In this document: one piece after another, positions 1 to 9,958 of the stretch
How positions within the stretch are numbered: position 1 is the stretch's first letter
Layout: every line of letters begins with the position of its first letter
NCBI GenBank assembly: GCA_963728285.1
Contig: CAVSJR010000003.1
Coordinates: 434,001 to 498,000, forward strand
Length of the DNA stretch: 64,000 bases
From: CAVSJR01 sp963728285
Lineage (GTDB): Bacteria > Actinomycetota > UBA4738 > HRBIN12
Direction: 5' to 3'
The notes under the pieces: generated by a model
The model's input: the letters and a program-made list of their open reading frames with translations, nothing else
Databases searched by the model: none
What the model was told of the DNA's origin: nothing
Made by a program: the position numbers and the translations under genes

Positions 1-365
1 GACTTGATCTCGTAGGGGATCAACCGGAAGGCCGCGCCGATCGAGTCACGCTGGAAGTAGACGTTGACCCTGAAGCGCGCCTTCTGCGGCAGCGAGTAGG
101 ACATGTCGAGCTCGAGCTCCTGCTCGAGCCGCTCCCGCATCTTCTGCGCGAGGATCGCGTAGATCATGCCCTGCAGCGCCTTGGGCGTCAGGATCGGATA
201 GTCGTTCATGCGCTCGAGCTCGCCGTGGAGCCGCATGACCGGCGGCGCGCCGGCGGTCAGGTGCAGGTCCGAGGCTCCCTGGTCGAGCACCTTCTCGAGG
301 AGCTCCGGGATCGGGACCTGCGCATCTTCCTGATGGGGCTGTGGGGCCTGCCCACCGGGGGGCAT
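1..365 (-). CDS. pilT: Type IV pilus retraction ATPase PilT, N-terminal part (cut by window edge)
   Basis: PilT is the hexameric ATPase that depolymerises type IV pili at the cytoplasmic face of the inner membrane. The visible part starts M-P-P-G-G-Q-A-P-Q, has a short Pro/Gln-rich leader, then the typical N-terminal domain with GASDLHLTAG and the PPVMRLHGEL stretch, and continues to RLIPYEIK at the edge. This is the PAS-like N-terminal domain; the Walker motifs lie outside the window. The ATG at 365 was chosen because it is the first start in this frame and lies 20 nt after the pilB stop. The order pilB then pilT on the same strand is typical of type IV pilus operons. Identity is well supported by the SDLHLT motif and the neighbour; a paralogue such as PilU cannot be excluded. 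Confidence 0.85.
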   Translation of the reverse strand, partial: MPPGGQAPQPHQEDAQVPIPELLEKVLDQGASDLHLTAGAPPVMRLHGELERMNDYPILTPKALQGMIYAILAQKMRERLEQELELDMSYSLPQKARFRVNVYFQRDSIGAAFRLIPYEIK

Positions 366-384
366 CTGTCCTGTGGAACACTCA

Positions 385-2061
385 TCACTTAACCACCCTC
401 GCGACTTCCTCGATCGACGTCATCCCGTTGCGGGCCTTCTCCAGGCCGTCGTCGCGCAGGGTCCGCATCCCCTGCTCGATGGCGACCGCCTTCATCTGAT
501 CGGACGACGCACGATCCACCGTGAGTCGCTCGAGCTCCTCGGTCATCGGCATGACCTCGTACATGCCGATCCGGCCGCGGTAGCCGGTGTTGGCGCACGA
601 CGAGCACCCGGCCGCGCGAAACAGCTGCGTGATCTCGGGCCACACGTACTCGGGGTAGCCGGCGGCGTCGAGCTCGTAGACGTCGGGCTGGTAGGCCTCC
701 TTGCACCGGTCGCAGAGCTTGCGGGCCAGCCGCTGGGCGATGATGCAGTCCACCGCCGAGGCCACGAGGAACGTCTCGACGTCCATCTCGGTGAGCCGGG
801 TGATCGCCGAGGGCGCGTCGTTGGTGTGCAAGCGAGGACAGCACGAGGTGTCCCGTGAGCGCCGACTCGACGGCGATCATCGCCGTCTCGCGGTCGCGGA
901 TCTCACCGATCATGATCGTGTCGGGGTCCGCGCGCAGGATCGACCGAAGCGCGGAGGCGAAGCTCAGCCCCGCCTTCGAGTGGATCTGCATCTGGTTCAC
1001 GCCCGGGAGCCGGACCTCGACGGGGTCCTCGACGGTGATGATGTTGCGGTCGATCTGGTTCAGGATGTTCAGCGTCGCGTACATCGTCGTCGACTTCCCG
1101 GATCCCGTGGGGCCGGTGACGAGGATGGCCCCGTAGGGCCGGCGGAACGACGCCTCGAACCGCTTGTACGAGTCCTCGAGGAACCCGAGGTCCTCCAGCT
1201 TGATCAGCGCCTGGCTCTTGTCGAGGACGCGGATCACGACCTTCTCGCCCCAGACCGTGGGCAGCGTCGCGACGCGCAGGTCGAGCGCCCTGCCGCCGAC
1301 CTTCATGCTGAACCGCCCGTCCTGCGGAACGCGCTTCTCCGCGATGTTGAGGTCGGCCATGACCTTGATGCGGCTGATGAAGCCGTTCTGGATGTTCTTC
1401 GGCGAGTGCATCACCTCGTGGAGCACGCCGTCGACGCGGAACCGGACCCGGACGTCCTTCTCGTTGGGCTCGATGTGAACGTCCGACGCCCGGTCGCCGA
1501 CCGCCTGCGTCATGATCGCCTGCACCAGCTTGACGATCGGCGCCTCCTCGAGGGCGTCGTCGAGCATCGACCGTCGTCGTCCTCGAGGCCCTCGGCCGCC
1601 TCCTTCATCGTCTCCTCGAGCTGGCCCTCCATGTTCGCGTACTTCTGGATGGCCTGTTCGATGTCGCTCGCCGTCGCGACGACCGGCTGGACCTCGCGGT
1701 TCGTGATCGCGCGGATGTCGTCGAGGGCGTAGACGTTCGCGGGGTCGGACATGGCGACGAGGAGCTTGCCGTCGCGCTCGGCGATCGGCAGTGCGCGGTA
1801 GCGGCGGGCGAGCTGCTCGGGAAGCAGCGTGACGGCGACCGCCTCCACCGAGAACTCGGTGAGGTCGACGAACTCGAGGCCGACCTGCTCGGAGAGCGCG
1901 CGGACGAGGTCCGGCTCGCGGATGAGGCCCATGTCGATCAGGACGCGGCCGAGCGACTTGGGCGAGCTGCGGTGCTCCTCGAGCGCCTTCTCGAGCTGGT
2001 CCTGGGTGATCAGGCCCTGCTCAATGAGGATCTGCCCCAGCTGCTTCGGCTTTTTGGCCAT
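385..2061 (-). CDS. pilB: Type IV pilus assembly ATPase PilB/GspE (two frameshifts)
   Basis: PilB powers pilus extension (secretion-ATPase superfamily). The N-terminal ~150 residues are a MshEN domain (LGQILIEQGLITQDQLEKAL, then a second LGRVLIDMGL repeat). The core has Walker A GPTGSGKST, an Asp box/Walker B region DPDTIMIGEIRD, and the C-terminal zinc tetracysteine (CDRC ... CSSC). The reading frame breaks twice: near 1570, after GLEDDDGR and before MLDDALEEAP, and near 835, after LVLSSL and before HTNDAPSA. Both joins restore perfect family continuity, so I treat them as base-call indels. The gene lies downstream of a Roadblock-like gene and upstream of pilT. The total length of about 558 residues matches GspE/PilB. 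Confidence 0.9.
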
Positions 2062-2107
2062 CGAATCCCTCGCCGACAGAGTCCCGACGAGGTGTCGGAA
2101 CTACGAC

Positions 2108-2827
2108 CTATGCTTCGTCATCGAGGCCGGGCTCCTGTAGCAATCTGGAGAACTCCTGAGCGAGCAGGACGCGGTCGACCTCGCCCGTTTCCTCGGGCTC
2201 CTCGCTCGCGCCTGCATCCTGCTGCGATGCGGCGGGCTCGACGTCCGCAGGGGCGGCCGACGGCGGGGGCGTACCCGGCGTCGCGGCCTCGGACGGCGCG
2301 GGCCGTGGCTCGGCCGCGTCGGGGCCGCCCGACGGCGGCGCCGCCGAGGGTGCCGTCGGTCCCGCGGCGGGTGCCGACGCACGCTGCTCGACCGGTGCGC
2401 GCTGCTCGGCCGTCGCTGGCGCGGGCCGCGGCTCCTTGTGGAGGTTCGTCCTTGGCTTCCCGCTCGGGGCCGCCGGCGCATCCGGGATCCGCAGGGAGTC
2501 CCGCTTGTCGGTCCGGTCCTGGTCCGCGGCGAGGAGCGCCTGCTCCAGCTGGTCGAGCAGCAGGCCCGGCCGCACGCTCACGTCGGCGACCGCGAAGGCG
2601 CCGTAGGCGCCTCGCCGAACGTAGGCCCACAGCTCGTCGCCGAACTCGACGAAGCCCTTGTCGCTCTCGCCGAGCGTGGCGAAGCGAAGCCAGGACGGCT
2701 TCAGGGCAGCCTCGGCCTCGGGCGGGTGCGCGCCGAGCACGAGCCCGTCCCTGGAGAGGATGAGACAACCCCGGAGCGCGCCGGCACCGGTAGCGATGCG
2801 GGCGGCGAGTGCCGAGAGGTCATCCAT
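2108..2827 (-). CDS. Roadblock/LC7-like protein with long Pro/Ala-rich tail
   Basis: A 239-residue protein. Residues 1-105 look like a Roadblock/LC7 (MglB-type) domain: an N-terminal helix, then GCLILSRDGLVLGAH, a hydrophobic strand and helix pattern, and a closing LLDQLEQALLAADQD helix. Residues 110-215 are low-complexity Ala/Pro/Glu/Ser sequence, predicted disordered, and the tail (VLLAQEFSRLLQEPG) is a short amphipathic helix. An AAGGA ribosome-binding site sits about 6 nt before the ATG. It ends 46 nt before pilB and is probably cotranscribed with it. Roadblock proteins act with Ras-like GTPases in polarity and pilus control, so a regulatory role in pilus function is a reasonable inference. 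No GTPase partner is seen here. Confidence 0.55.
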   Translation of the reverse strand: MDDLSALAARIATGAGALRGCLILSRDGLVLGAHPPEAEAALKPSWLRFATLGESDKGFVEFGDELWAYVRRGAYGAFAVADVSVRPGLLLDQLEQALLAADQDRTDKRDSLRIPDAPAAPSGKPRTNLHKEPRPAPATAEQRAPVEQRASAPAAGPTAPSAAPPSGGPDAAEPRPAPSEAATPGTPPPSAAPADVEPAASQQDAGASEEPEETGEVDRVLLAQEFSRLLQEPGLDDEA

Positions 2828-2894
2828 ACGGTCCTTCTCTAGAGATGTCGGGAAACCGCGCGTCGCGCTTGAGGCCGGGTCGGCCTCCGCGGCG

Positions 2895-3770
2895 TCAGCC
2901 TTCGGGGGCCAGCTCCCGTTCGGCGAGCGCCGCGAGCGCCGCCGCGGACATCTGCGACAGCGAGGGAGGCTGCCCCGTCCAGAGCTCGAACGAGAGGGCC
3001 GCCTGGTTCAGCAGCAGGCCGAGCCCCCCGAACGCCGGCGCCCCCGCCTGCTTGGCCGCCAGCAGCATCGGCGTCGCCGACGGCCGGTAGAGCAGGTCGA
3101 CGGCGAGCACCCCCTCGTGCATGCGGGGCAGCGGGAGCGACTCGCCCGCCGAGCCGAGCGGCGTCGCGTTCACCACGAGCGAGACGTCGAGCTCCGTGGC
3201 TCCGTCGAACGGGACGAGCGACACCTGGGTGGGAATGCCGTCGAGCGTCCTGACGAGATCGTCGGCGCGCGCCGGCTCCCGCACGGCCACCCACAGGCGG
3301 CGGAGTCCGCCCCGCGCGAGCGCCAGGGCGCAGGCCCGCGCGGCCCCGCCGGCCCCGTACACGAGCGCCTCACGCCCGGCCGGCTCGTAGCCGGCGTCCC
3401 GCCGAAGGAACCGGTCGAAGCCCGGCGAGTCGGTGTTGTACCCGGAGAGCTCGCCCTCGGTCACCACGATCGTGTTCACCGCGTGCAGCCGCTCGGCGTC
3501 CTCGGAGAGCTCCTCGATCAGCTCGGCGCACGCCGTCTTGTGCGGCATCGTCACGTTCGCCCCCGAGAAGCCCAGGGCCGACAGCCCGGCGAGGGCCTCG
3601 GGCACCCGGTCCGGCGGCACCGGCAGGGGCACGTAGACCCAATCGAGGCCGAGGGCGATGAAGGCGGTGTTGTGGATGATCGGCGACAGGCTCTCCGACA
3701 CCGGCCAGCCCATGACGCCCACGGCGTGGGTCGTCCCGTCGACGCGGGTTCGCACGCGGTCCTCGGTCAT
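2895..3770 (-). CDS. aroE: Shikimate dehydrogenase (NADP+)
   Basis: AroE reduces 3-dehydroshikimate to shikimate in the chorismate pathway. The 291-residue protein has the substrate-binding loop GWPVSESLSPIIHN near residue 20, the catalytic Lys/Asp region NVTMPHKTA and NTDSPGFDR, the nucleotide-binding glycine loop YGAGGAARA near residue 140, and the C-terminal NPLQQ-equivalent GLGLLLNQAALSF. Length and motif order match the family. The start ATG overlaps the mltG stop (ATGA), implying translational coupling. It is the last gene of an alaS-ruvX-mltG-aroE run before the pilus genes, an order common in actinobacteria. Confidence 0.93.
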   Translation of the reverse strand: MTEDRVRTRVDGTTHAVGVMGWPVSESLSPIIHNTAFIALGLDWVYVPLPVPPDRVPEALAGLSALGFSGANVTMPHKTACAELIEELSEDAERLHAVNTIVVTEGELSGYNTDSPGFDRFLRRDAGYEPAGREALVYGAGGAARACALALARGGLRRLWVAVREPARADDLVRTLDGIPTQVSLVPFDGATELDVSLVVNATPLGSAGESLPLPRMHEGVLAVDLLYRPSATPMLLAAKQAGAPAFGGLGLLLNQAALSFELWTGQPPSLSQMSAAALAALAERELAPEG

Positions 3771-4841
3771 CCGAGGCAGCGGGCCTTGTCCGCGAGGAAC
3801 TGGTCGTAGTCCTCGCTGAAGACGTGGCTTCCGTCGTCGCCGCAGAGCACGTAGTAACGGTATGCCACATCGGCCGGCTCGAGGGCGGCCCGGATCGAAT
3901 CGAGCCCCGGGCTCGCGATCGGGGTCGGCGGCAGCCCCTTGTGGATGCGCGTGTTGTAGGGGCTGTCGATCTCGAGGTCGGATTCCGTGAGCCCGTCCGA
4001 CGGATCGGGATCGACGTACTCGAGGGCGGCGTCGATCCCGAGGATCTCGCCCACCTTCAGTCGGTTGTAGATGACCGCCGCGATCTTCGGGCGCTCGGAG
4101 GGTATGACCGCCTCCCGTTCGATCAGCGAGGCGGTCACGACGATCTCGTACGGCGACAGCCCGAGCCGCTTGGCGTTCCCCCACGGAAGCCCCTCCACCT
4201 GCGTGCCGAAGTCCTCCAGCAGCCTGTCGACGACGTCGCCCGGCTTCGTGGCGTCCTTGGCGAACTCGTAGGTGTTGGGAAACAGGAAGCCCTCGACGGA
4301 AGGCTTCCCCTCGGGGAGATAGGGCGGGAGCGAGTAGTCGCCGCTCTCCGCGAGGTCGAGGAACTTCTCGGCCGACAGGCCGAGGTCGTCGTGGACGACG
4401 TCGGCGATCTGCGTCAGGCGGTAGCCCTCGGGGATCGTGATCGTCGTGGTCTTCACGGGCTCGGGCGCCTTCGTGATCACGGCGAGCGCCCCGTCGAGCG
4501 TCATGTTCGTCGTGAGCTCGTAGGTGCCGGCACGGATCTCGTCGGCGAGGCCCGTCTTCGTGAGCAGCGAGCGTCCCGACGATCCCGCCGCAGCGGATGA
4601 CCTCGTCCTCGCTGAGGATGTCGACGACGTCATCGCCGGTGGCGCCCTGCGGGATCCTCACGGAGACGGAGCGCCGCTCATCTCCGGCGCCCTTGCACCA
4701 GTTGTAGTAGCTCATGGCGCCGCCGAGCCCCGCCAGGCCGACGACCAGGATCACGAGGAGCAACACGACGATCCCCCAGCGCCGGCGGTGGCGGCGGGGA
4801 GACTTCTCGCGTTCGGGCCGGCTCTCGAGGGTATTGGCCAT
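3767..4841 (-). CDS. mltG: Endolytic peptidoglycan transglycosylase MltG/YceG (one frameshift)
   Basis: MltG is a membrane-anchored lytic transglycosylase that cleaves nascent glycan strands. The N-terminus has an Arg-rich cytoplasmic stretch, one transmembrane helix (WGIVVLLLVILVVGLAGLGG), and a LysM-like start (VSVRIPQGATGDDVVDIL). After a frameshift near 4585 (between EVIRCGGIVG and RSLLTKTGLADEIRAG) the catalytic domain follows, with the Glu in ASLIEREAVIPSERP and the YNRL motif, and ends QFLADKARCLG. Continuity across the break is good, so the shift is probably a sequencing indel. ATG 4841 was chosen because it precedes the Arg/TM leader; longer readings only extend into ruvX antisense sequence. 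Confidence 0.88.
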
Positions 4842-4884
4842 CCAGCCACGCAGGATACCCGCCGACCGTGCGCGGACACCCGAA

Positions 4885-5319
4885 TCAGCGCGACGCCTCG
4901 AGGAACGATTGCAGGATGACGGTCGCCGCGGTGCGATCCACGAGCTCCCGACGTTGCCTGCCGCTCGCGCCCGCCGCTCGCAGGGACCGTTCCGCCTCGG
5001 CCGTCGAGAGCCGCTCGTCGTGCAGCTCCACGGGCACGTCGAGGATCGCGCGCAACGCATCCGCGAACTCCTCGGCCAGGGTCGCTCGCGCCCCCCGCTC
5101 GCCGGTCAGCGAGAGGGGGTATCCGAGGACGACCAGCGCCACGTCGTTGTCCGCGACCAGCGACGCGATGGCCTTGAGCTCCCCCGGCGGCCGTCCGACG
5201 TGCACGGTCCCGAGCGGAACCGCCAATCTCCGATCGGGATCCGAGATCGCGACGCCGATCCGGACGTCGCCGAGATCGAGGCCGAGGACCCGGCCGCCCG
5301 ATCGAGCGTCGTCAGGCAC
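4885..5319 (-). CDS. ruvX: Putative pre-16S rRNA nuclease / Holliday junction resolvase-like YqgF
   Basis: A 144-residue RNase H-fold protein of the YqgF/RuvX family, implicated in 5'-end maturation of 16S rRNA. Visible motifs are LGLDLGDVRIGVAISDP (first catalytic Asp), VVLGYPLSLTGE, the Glu-bearing LHDERLSTAEAER, and the C-terminal DRTAATVILQSFLE with the last Asp. The GTG start at 5319 lies within the 3' end of alaS (8-nt overlap), so translation is probably coupled. The tight alaS-ruvX-mltG-aroE order supports the call. Confidence 0.92.
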   Translation of the reverse strand: MPDDARSGGRVLGLDLGDVRIGVAISDPDRRLAVPLGTVHVGRPPGELKAIASLVADNDVALVVLGYPLSLTGERGARATLAEEFADALRAILDVPVELHDERLSTAEAERSLRAAGASGRQRRELVDRTAATVILQSFLEASR

Positions 5320-7945
5320 GCGCTCCGGCGACCAGCGCCTCCAGCCTCCCGCGGGTGCTCGCGACGGCCGCCTCGACGGCATCGCCCTTTCGCCCGCCGG
5401 CGAAGCCCAGGATCGGCTTGCCGCCCGCGCCCCCGCCGATCTGCGTCGCGGCGTCCTCGAGCAGCTGCGGCGCCGTGACGCCTCGACCGACCAGGTTCTT
5501 GCTGACCGCGGCGACGATGAGCGCCTTGCCGTTGCTCGCGCTTCCCAGCACGACGGCGGCGCCGCCCTCGTTCTCGAGTTTGTTGACGACCTTCTGCGCG
5601 AGCTCCCGAAGCGCGTCGGCATCTCCGTCCTCGACGGAGGCGACGAGCCGCACCCCGGCGACCGTGGAGGCGCGCCCCGCGATGCCCTCGACCCTCGCGG
5701 CGACGTCCCCCTTGTGGAGCGCCCCGAGCTCGTTCTGAAGCTGCTTCAGCTCTCGCATGAGTTGACGCGCGCGATCCGGCGCCGGTGCGCGGGTCGCCCG
5801 CCTTCAGGACCTCCGTCAGCTCGTCGAGCAGCCGACGCTCGAGGTTGATCTCGCGCAGCGCGTCCGGCCCGACCAGCGCCTCGACCCGGCGCATCCCCGC
5901 CCCGATGCTGGCCTCGTTGAGGATCCGCACGACGCCGATGTTGCCCGTGTGGTGAACGTGGGTCCCGCCGCAGAGCTCGCGCGAGTACTCCCCGACCTCG
6001 ACCACCCGGACCGTGTCGCCGTACTTCTCGCCGAACAGCGCGACGGCCCCGAGCTGCCGCGCCTCGTCGAAGCTGGTGTGGAAGATGTGCACCTCGTCGT
6101 CCGCGGCGAGGCGCCGGTTCGCGACCTCCTCGGCCTGCTCGAGCACGTCGCGCGGCACCGAGGCGTGATGCGGGAAGTCGAACCGCAGCCGGCCCGGCGC
6201 GACGAGGGAACCCGCCTGGCGAGCGTGCTCGCCGAGCAGGTGCTTCAGCGTCCAGTGGACGATGTGCGTCGCCGTGTGCGAGCGAGTGGTGGCCTCGCGG
6301 CGATCGGCGTCGACCTCGGCCCGCGCGTCGTCGCCCACCCTCACCTCGCCGGAGGTCACGACGCCGGCGTGCACGATCGCCTCGCCCGGCGCCCACTGCG
6401 CGTCGGTCACGCGGATCGAGCCACCCGGCGTCCTGATCGTGCCGGCGTCCCCCACCTGCCCGCCGGACTCGGCGTAGAACGGCGTGCGGTCGAGCAGCAG
6501 CCGCACCTCCTGCCCCTCCCCCGCGACCTCGGCCGTGGCGCCGTCGGCGATCAGCGCGGTGACGTGTCCGTCGGACTCCAAGGTGTCGTAGCCGACGAAC
6601 TCGGTCGCTCCAGCCGACGAGACCGCCTCCGCGAGCGCCTCGTCCAGTCGCGCGCCCTTGGCGGATTCCTTCCCGCGTCGGCGCTGCTCCGCCATGAGCT
6701 CGTCGAACCGATCGAGGTCGACGGCCAGTCCCTCCTCGGCCGCCAGCTCCTCGGTCAGCTCCTTCGGGAATCCGTGCGTGTCGTGCAGCTTGAAGGCGTC
6801 GTCGCCCGACAGCATGCCGCCGTCGGACGCCCCCGCGGCCGCGGAGCGAAACATCTCCATCCCCTGGCGCAGGGTCGCCGAGAATCGCTCCTCCTCCGAG
6901 CCGGCGACCTGCGTGACGAACGCCTGGTTCTCCACGCAGCTCCGGATACGCCTCGCCGAGCGTCTCGGCCGTCGCCGACACCATGCCCTGCATCACCGGG
7001 CCCTCGATGCCGATCCGCCGCGCGTGGCTCACCAGCCGCCGGAGCATGCGCCGGAGGACGTAGCCGCGTCCCTCGTTGGACGGCTGCACGCCGTCGGCGA
7101 TCAGGAACGTCGTGGCGCGGCCGTGCTCCGCGACGATCCGCAGCGACACGTCGGCCCGCTCGTCCTCGCCGTAGCGCTTGCCCGACAGGCGCTCCGCCAC
7201 CTCGACCATCGGCCGCAAGAGGTCGGTGTCGACGACGGAGTCGAGGTCGTTGAGCACCGTGGCGACCCGCTCGAGGCTCGAGCCCGTGTCGACGTTCTTC
7301 CCCGGGAGGTCGCCGATCGACCTCGAAGCGCTCGTCGACCTCGTTCTGCATGAACACGTGGTTCCAGATCTCCATGTAGCGGTCCTCGTCGACGTTCGGA
7401 CCGCCCTCCGGCCCGTACTTCGGCCCGCGGTCGACGAAGATCTCCGAGCTCGGGCCCCCCGGGCCCGCCGCGTGCATGTGCCAGAAGTTGTCCTCCTTGC
7501 CTCGCCGCAGGATCCGGTCCCGGGGGATGCCGAGGTCCGACCAGATCTCGACGGACTCGTCGTCGGTCTCGAACACGGTGACCCAGAGCCGATCCGGGTC
7601 GATGCCGAATCCCTCGGTGACGAGCTCGAGCCCCCATGCGAGGGACTCCTCCTTGAAGTAGTCGGCGAACGAGAAGTTCCCGAGCATCTCGAACAGGGTG
7701 AGGTGACGGGCGTCGTGGCCGACGTTGTCGATGTCCAAGGTACGGAAGGACTTCTGGACGGAGGTCGCCCGTCGGTAGGGCGGCTCGGCGACGCCGAGGA
7801 AGTACGGGGTGAACTGGTTCATGCCGGCGTTCGCGAGGAGAAGGCCGGACTCGGGCGCGGGAATGAGCGACGACGACTTCACGCGCGTGTGCCCTCGCTC
7901 CTCGAAGAAGCGCAGGAACATCTCGCGAATTCGCCGACCCTCCAT
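5312..7945 (-). CDS. alaS: Alanine-tRNA ligase (three frameshifts)
   Basis: AlaRS charges tRNA-Ala and edits Ser/Gly mischarging. The catalytic core at the N-terminus has LLLANAGMNQFTPYFLG and LTLFEMLGNFSFADYF. The editing domain carries SHTATHIVHWTL (HxxxH) and ELCGGTHVHHTG (CxxxH) zinc ligands. The C-terminal DHHA1-like part ends GFAGGRKGDAVEAAVASTRG. The frame breaks near 7318, near 6936 and near 5770. In the first two, removing one base restores FEV-IGDLPG and ELV-ENQAF. Summed length is about 877 residues, normal for AlaRS. An essential gene with three shifts points to indel errors. A TAGACT -10-like box lies 8 nt before the ATG, so the mRNA may be leaderless. Confidence 0.93.
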
Positions 7946-7951
7946 GGGCGG

Positions 7952-8203
7952 CTAGTCTACCGGCGGCCCACCCTTCGCCCGGGTCTCCGAACGCACGCGG
8001 GACTCCGCCTCGGCCATCGCGCGCTTCCCCTCCTCCATCGACTCCGCCACGAGTTTGGAGAAGTCGAGGATCCCGCCCTTCGCCTCGCGAGCGATGCTCA
8101 CCGGGGAGACCTTCTCGGCCTGCCTGCGCGTCCACCGCGAGGCGCCGATCGCCGCCGCGGCGCCGGCGCCGAGCCCCAGGCCGAGCCAGAAGAGGCGCCT
8201 CAC
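7952..8203 (-). CDS. Small membrane-anchored hypothetical protein
   Basis: An 83-residue protein with an N-terminal hydrophobic Gly/Ala-rich segment (RLFWLGLGLGAGAAAAIGAS), then a charged helix-rich remainder (LDFSKLVAESMEEGKRAMAEAE). Its start overlaps the stop of the upstream DUF948 gene by four bases (ATGA), so the two are cotranslated. It ends 6 nt before the alaS ATG, on top of the alaS promoter. Function is not recognised; similar small proteins often accompany DUF948/YtxH-type envelope proteins in actinobacteria. Confidence 0.6.
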   Translation of the reverse strand: MRRLFWLGLGLGAGAAAAIGASRWTRRQAEKVSPVSIAREAKGGILDFSKLVAESMEEGKRAMAEAESRVRSETRAKGGPPVD

Positions 8204-8577
8204 TCGCCCTTTCGCCCGCCCATGCGATCGCGGGCCTTTCGCAGGCCGGCCCCGACGCCGATGATCTTCGTGAGCGGGCCCGTGGCGGCCTGTTCGACGA
8301 GGCCGGCGATGCGCTCGAACCGCTGGACGATGCGCCCGGCCGTCTCGAGCATCCCGTCGACGCGATCGAGCTCCTTGTTCACGCCCTGGACCGACGTCTT
8401 GACCTCACCGAGGAGCGGCACGGTCTCCTGGCGAATCCCGTCGATCAGCGTCTTCGTGCTCTCGAGGACGCGGAACGTGTTGAGCAGCACGACGCAGAGG
8501 AACAACACCAGCAGGCCCCAGAAGGCCGCGAGGACGATGAGGGCGATGTCGCCGCCGGTTGCTGCGAGGACGGACAT
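8200..8577 (-). CDS. DUF948-family membrane protein
   Basis: A 125-residue protein with one N-terminal transmembrane helix (GDIALIVLAAFWGLLVLFLCVVLL) followed by long amphipathic helices (LIDGIRQETVPLLGEVKTSV, then DGMLETAGRIVQRFERIA), the pattern of DUF948. These are single-pass proteins with coiled-coil-like cytoplasmic helices and no established biochemical role. An AGGAGA ribosome-binding site precedes the ATG, and a TATGAT -10-like box lies at 8614-8619. It forms a two-gene unit with the 83-residue protein downstream. Confidence 0.7.
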   Translation of the reverse strand: MSVLAATGGDIALIVLAAFWGLLVLFLCVVLLNTFRVLESTKTLIDGIRQETVPLLGEVKTSVQGVNKELDRVDGMLETAGRIVQRFERIAGLVEQAATGPLTKIIGVGAGLRKARDRMGGRKGE

Positions 8578-8613
8578 GTCGTTCTCCTAGCGCTCGGGAG
8601 CTCGGGACGCCGC

Positions 8614-8619
8614 ATCATA
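8614..8619 (-). promoter_or_regulatory. -10-like TATGAT upstream of the DUF948 gene
   Basis: TATGAT on the minus strand in an otherwise GC-rich gap, about 36 nt before the DUF948 ATG, with an AGGAGA ribosome-binding site between. No convincing -35 hexamer is visible. Confidence 0.4.
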
Positions 8620-8641
8620 ACCTGCGGCCGCCGGCGGCCCC

Positions 8642-9958
8642 CTACGCGTGCTTGCCCCGCGAAGGCTCGCGAGGAGCCTTCGGCTGCTCGCCGCCCCCGG
8701 GAGGTTGATCCGAGGCCGGTTCGTCCCCGAGCGCCTCCTCGCCCTCGCCCGACGGCTCGTAGTACCGGCGGCCCTCGTAGCGAGCGGGCCGGTACTCCTG
8801 CTCGACCCGGTGTCCCGGATAGTCGTGCGGATAGCGGTAGCCCTTTCCGTGGCCGAGGCCCTTCGCCGCCGGATAGTGGGCGTCGCGCAGGTGCCGCGGC
8901 ACGGCGTCGCTGGATCGCGCGTCCTCGGTCGCGAGGCCGAGCGAGACGATGACGCTGTTGGATTTCGGCGCCCGGGCGAGGTAGATGGCGGCCTCCGCGA
9001 GGTTCAGCCTCGCCTCGGGCAGCCCGACGTATTCCACCGCCTGCGCCGCCGCCGTGGCGATCAGGAGCGCCCGCGGGTCGGCCAGGCCGATGTCCTCCGA
9101 GGCGTGGATGACCATGCGCCGCGCGATGTACCGGGCGTCCTCCCCCGCCTCGAGCATGCGGGCGAGCCAGAACAGCGCGGCGTCCGGGTCCGAGCCGCGG
9201 ATGCTCTTGATGAACGCGGAGATCACGTCGTAGTGCGCATCGCCCTGGCGGTCGTACACGATCGCCTTCTTCTGGACGGCGTCCGCCGTCGTCGCGAGAT
9301 CGATCTCGGATGCACCGCGGACCTCCGTGGCGAGGGCGGCGGCGTCGAGGCCCGTGAGCGCGATGCGGGCGTCCCCGCCGGAGATCTCCACGAGGTGGTC
9401 CAGCGCTTCATCGGTCGCGTGCATCCCCAGCTTGCCGAGCCCGCGCTCGCTGTCCTCGAGCGCCCTGGCCAGCAGGGCCCGCAACGCGCCGGCGTCGAGG
9501 GGCTCCAGCCGCAGCAGCAGGCAGCGGGACAGCAGCGGCGTGTTGAGGGAGAAGTAGGGGTTCTCGGTCGTCGCGCCGATGAGGGTGATGGTGCCCTCCT
9601 CCACGGCCGGCAGCAGCACGTCCTGCTGGGCCTTGCTCCAGCGGTGGACCTCGTCGACGAACAGCACGGTGCGAAACAGCCCCGGGCCGCCGCGCGCGCC
9701 CTCCATCACCTTGCGGGCATCGGCCACGCCCGAGGACACGGCCGACAGCTGCGTCATCTGCGCCCCGACGGCGTCGGCCAGCAGGTGGGCGAGCGTCGTC
9801 TTGCCCGACCCGGCGGGGCCCCAGAGCAGGATCGACGGGAGGTGGCCTCCCTCGACCAGACGAGACAGGGCCTTGCCCGCGCCGAGCAGGTGCTCCTGTC
9901 CGACGAACTCCTCGAACGAACGGGGTCGCATCCGGGCCGCCAGCGGCTGCTCGGACAC
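8642..9958 (-). CDS. rarA: Replication-associated recombination AAA+ ATPase RarA (MgsA)
   Basis: RarA acts at stalled replication forks. The 438-residue protein has the RuvB/clamp-loader-like N-terminus RPRSFEEFVGQEHLL, Walker A LWGPAGSGKTT, Walker B TVLFVDEVHRW, sensor 1 IGATTENPYFSLN, arginine finger SRC, and the C-terminal tetramerisation domain (HYDVISAFIKSIRGSDPDAAL, ARRMVIHASEDIGLADP). The last ~60 residues (EYRPARYEGRRYYEP then a Glu/Pro-rich tail) are less conserved. It starts with GTG two bases after the aspS stop. Intact, no frameshift. Confidence 0.93.
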   Translation of the reverse strand: MSEQPLAARMRPRSFEEFVGQEHLLGAGKALSRLVEGGHLPSILLWGPAGSGKTTLAHLLADAVGAQMTQLSAVSSGVADARKVMEGARGGPGLFRTVLFVDEVHRWSKAQQDVLLPAVEEGTITLIGATTENPYFSLNTPLLSRCLLLRLEPLDAGALRALLARALEDSERGLGKLGMHATDEALDHLVEISGGDARIALTGLDAAALATEVRGASEIDLATTADAVQKKAIVYDRQGDAHYDVISAFIKSIRGSDPDAALFWLARMLEAGEDARYIARRMVIHASEDIGLADPRALLIATAAAQAVEYVGLPEARLNLAEAAIYLARAPKSNSVIVSLGLATEDARSSDAVPRHLRDAHYPAAKGLGHGKGYRYPHDYPGHRVEQEYRPARYEGRRYYEPSGEGEEALGDEPASDQPPGGGEQPKAPREPSRGKHA

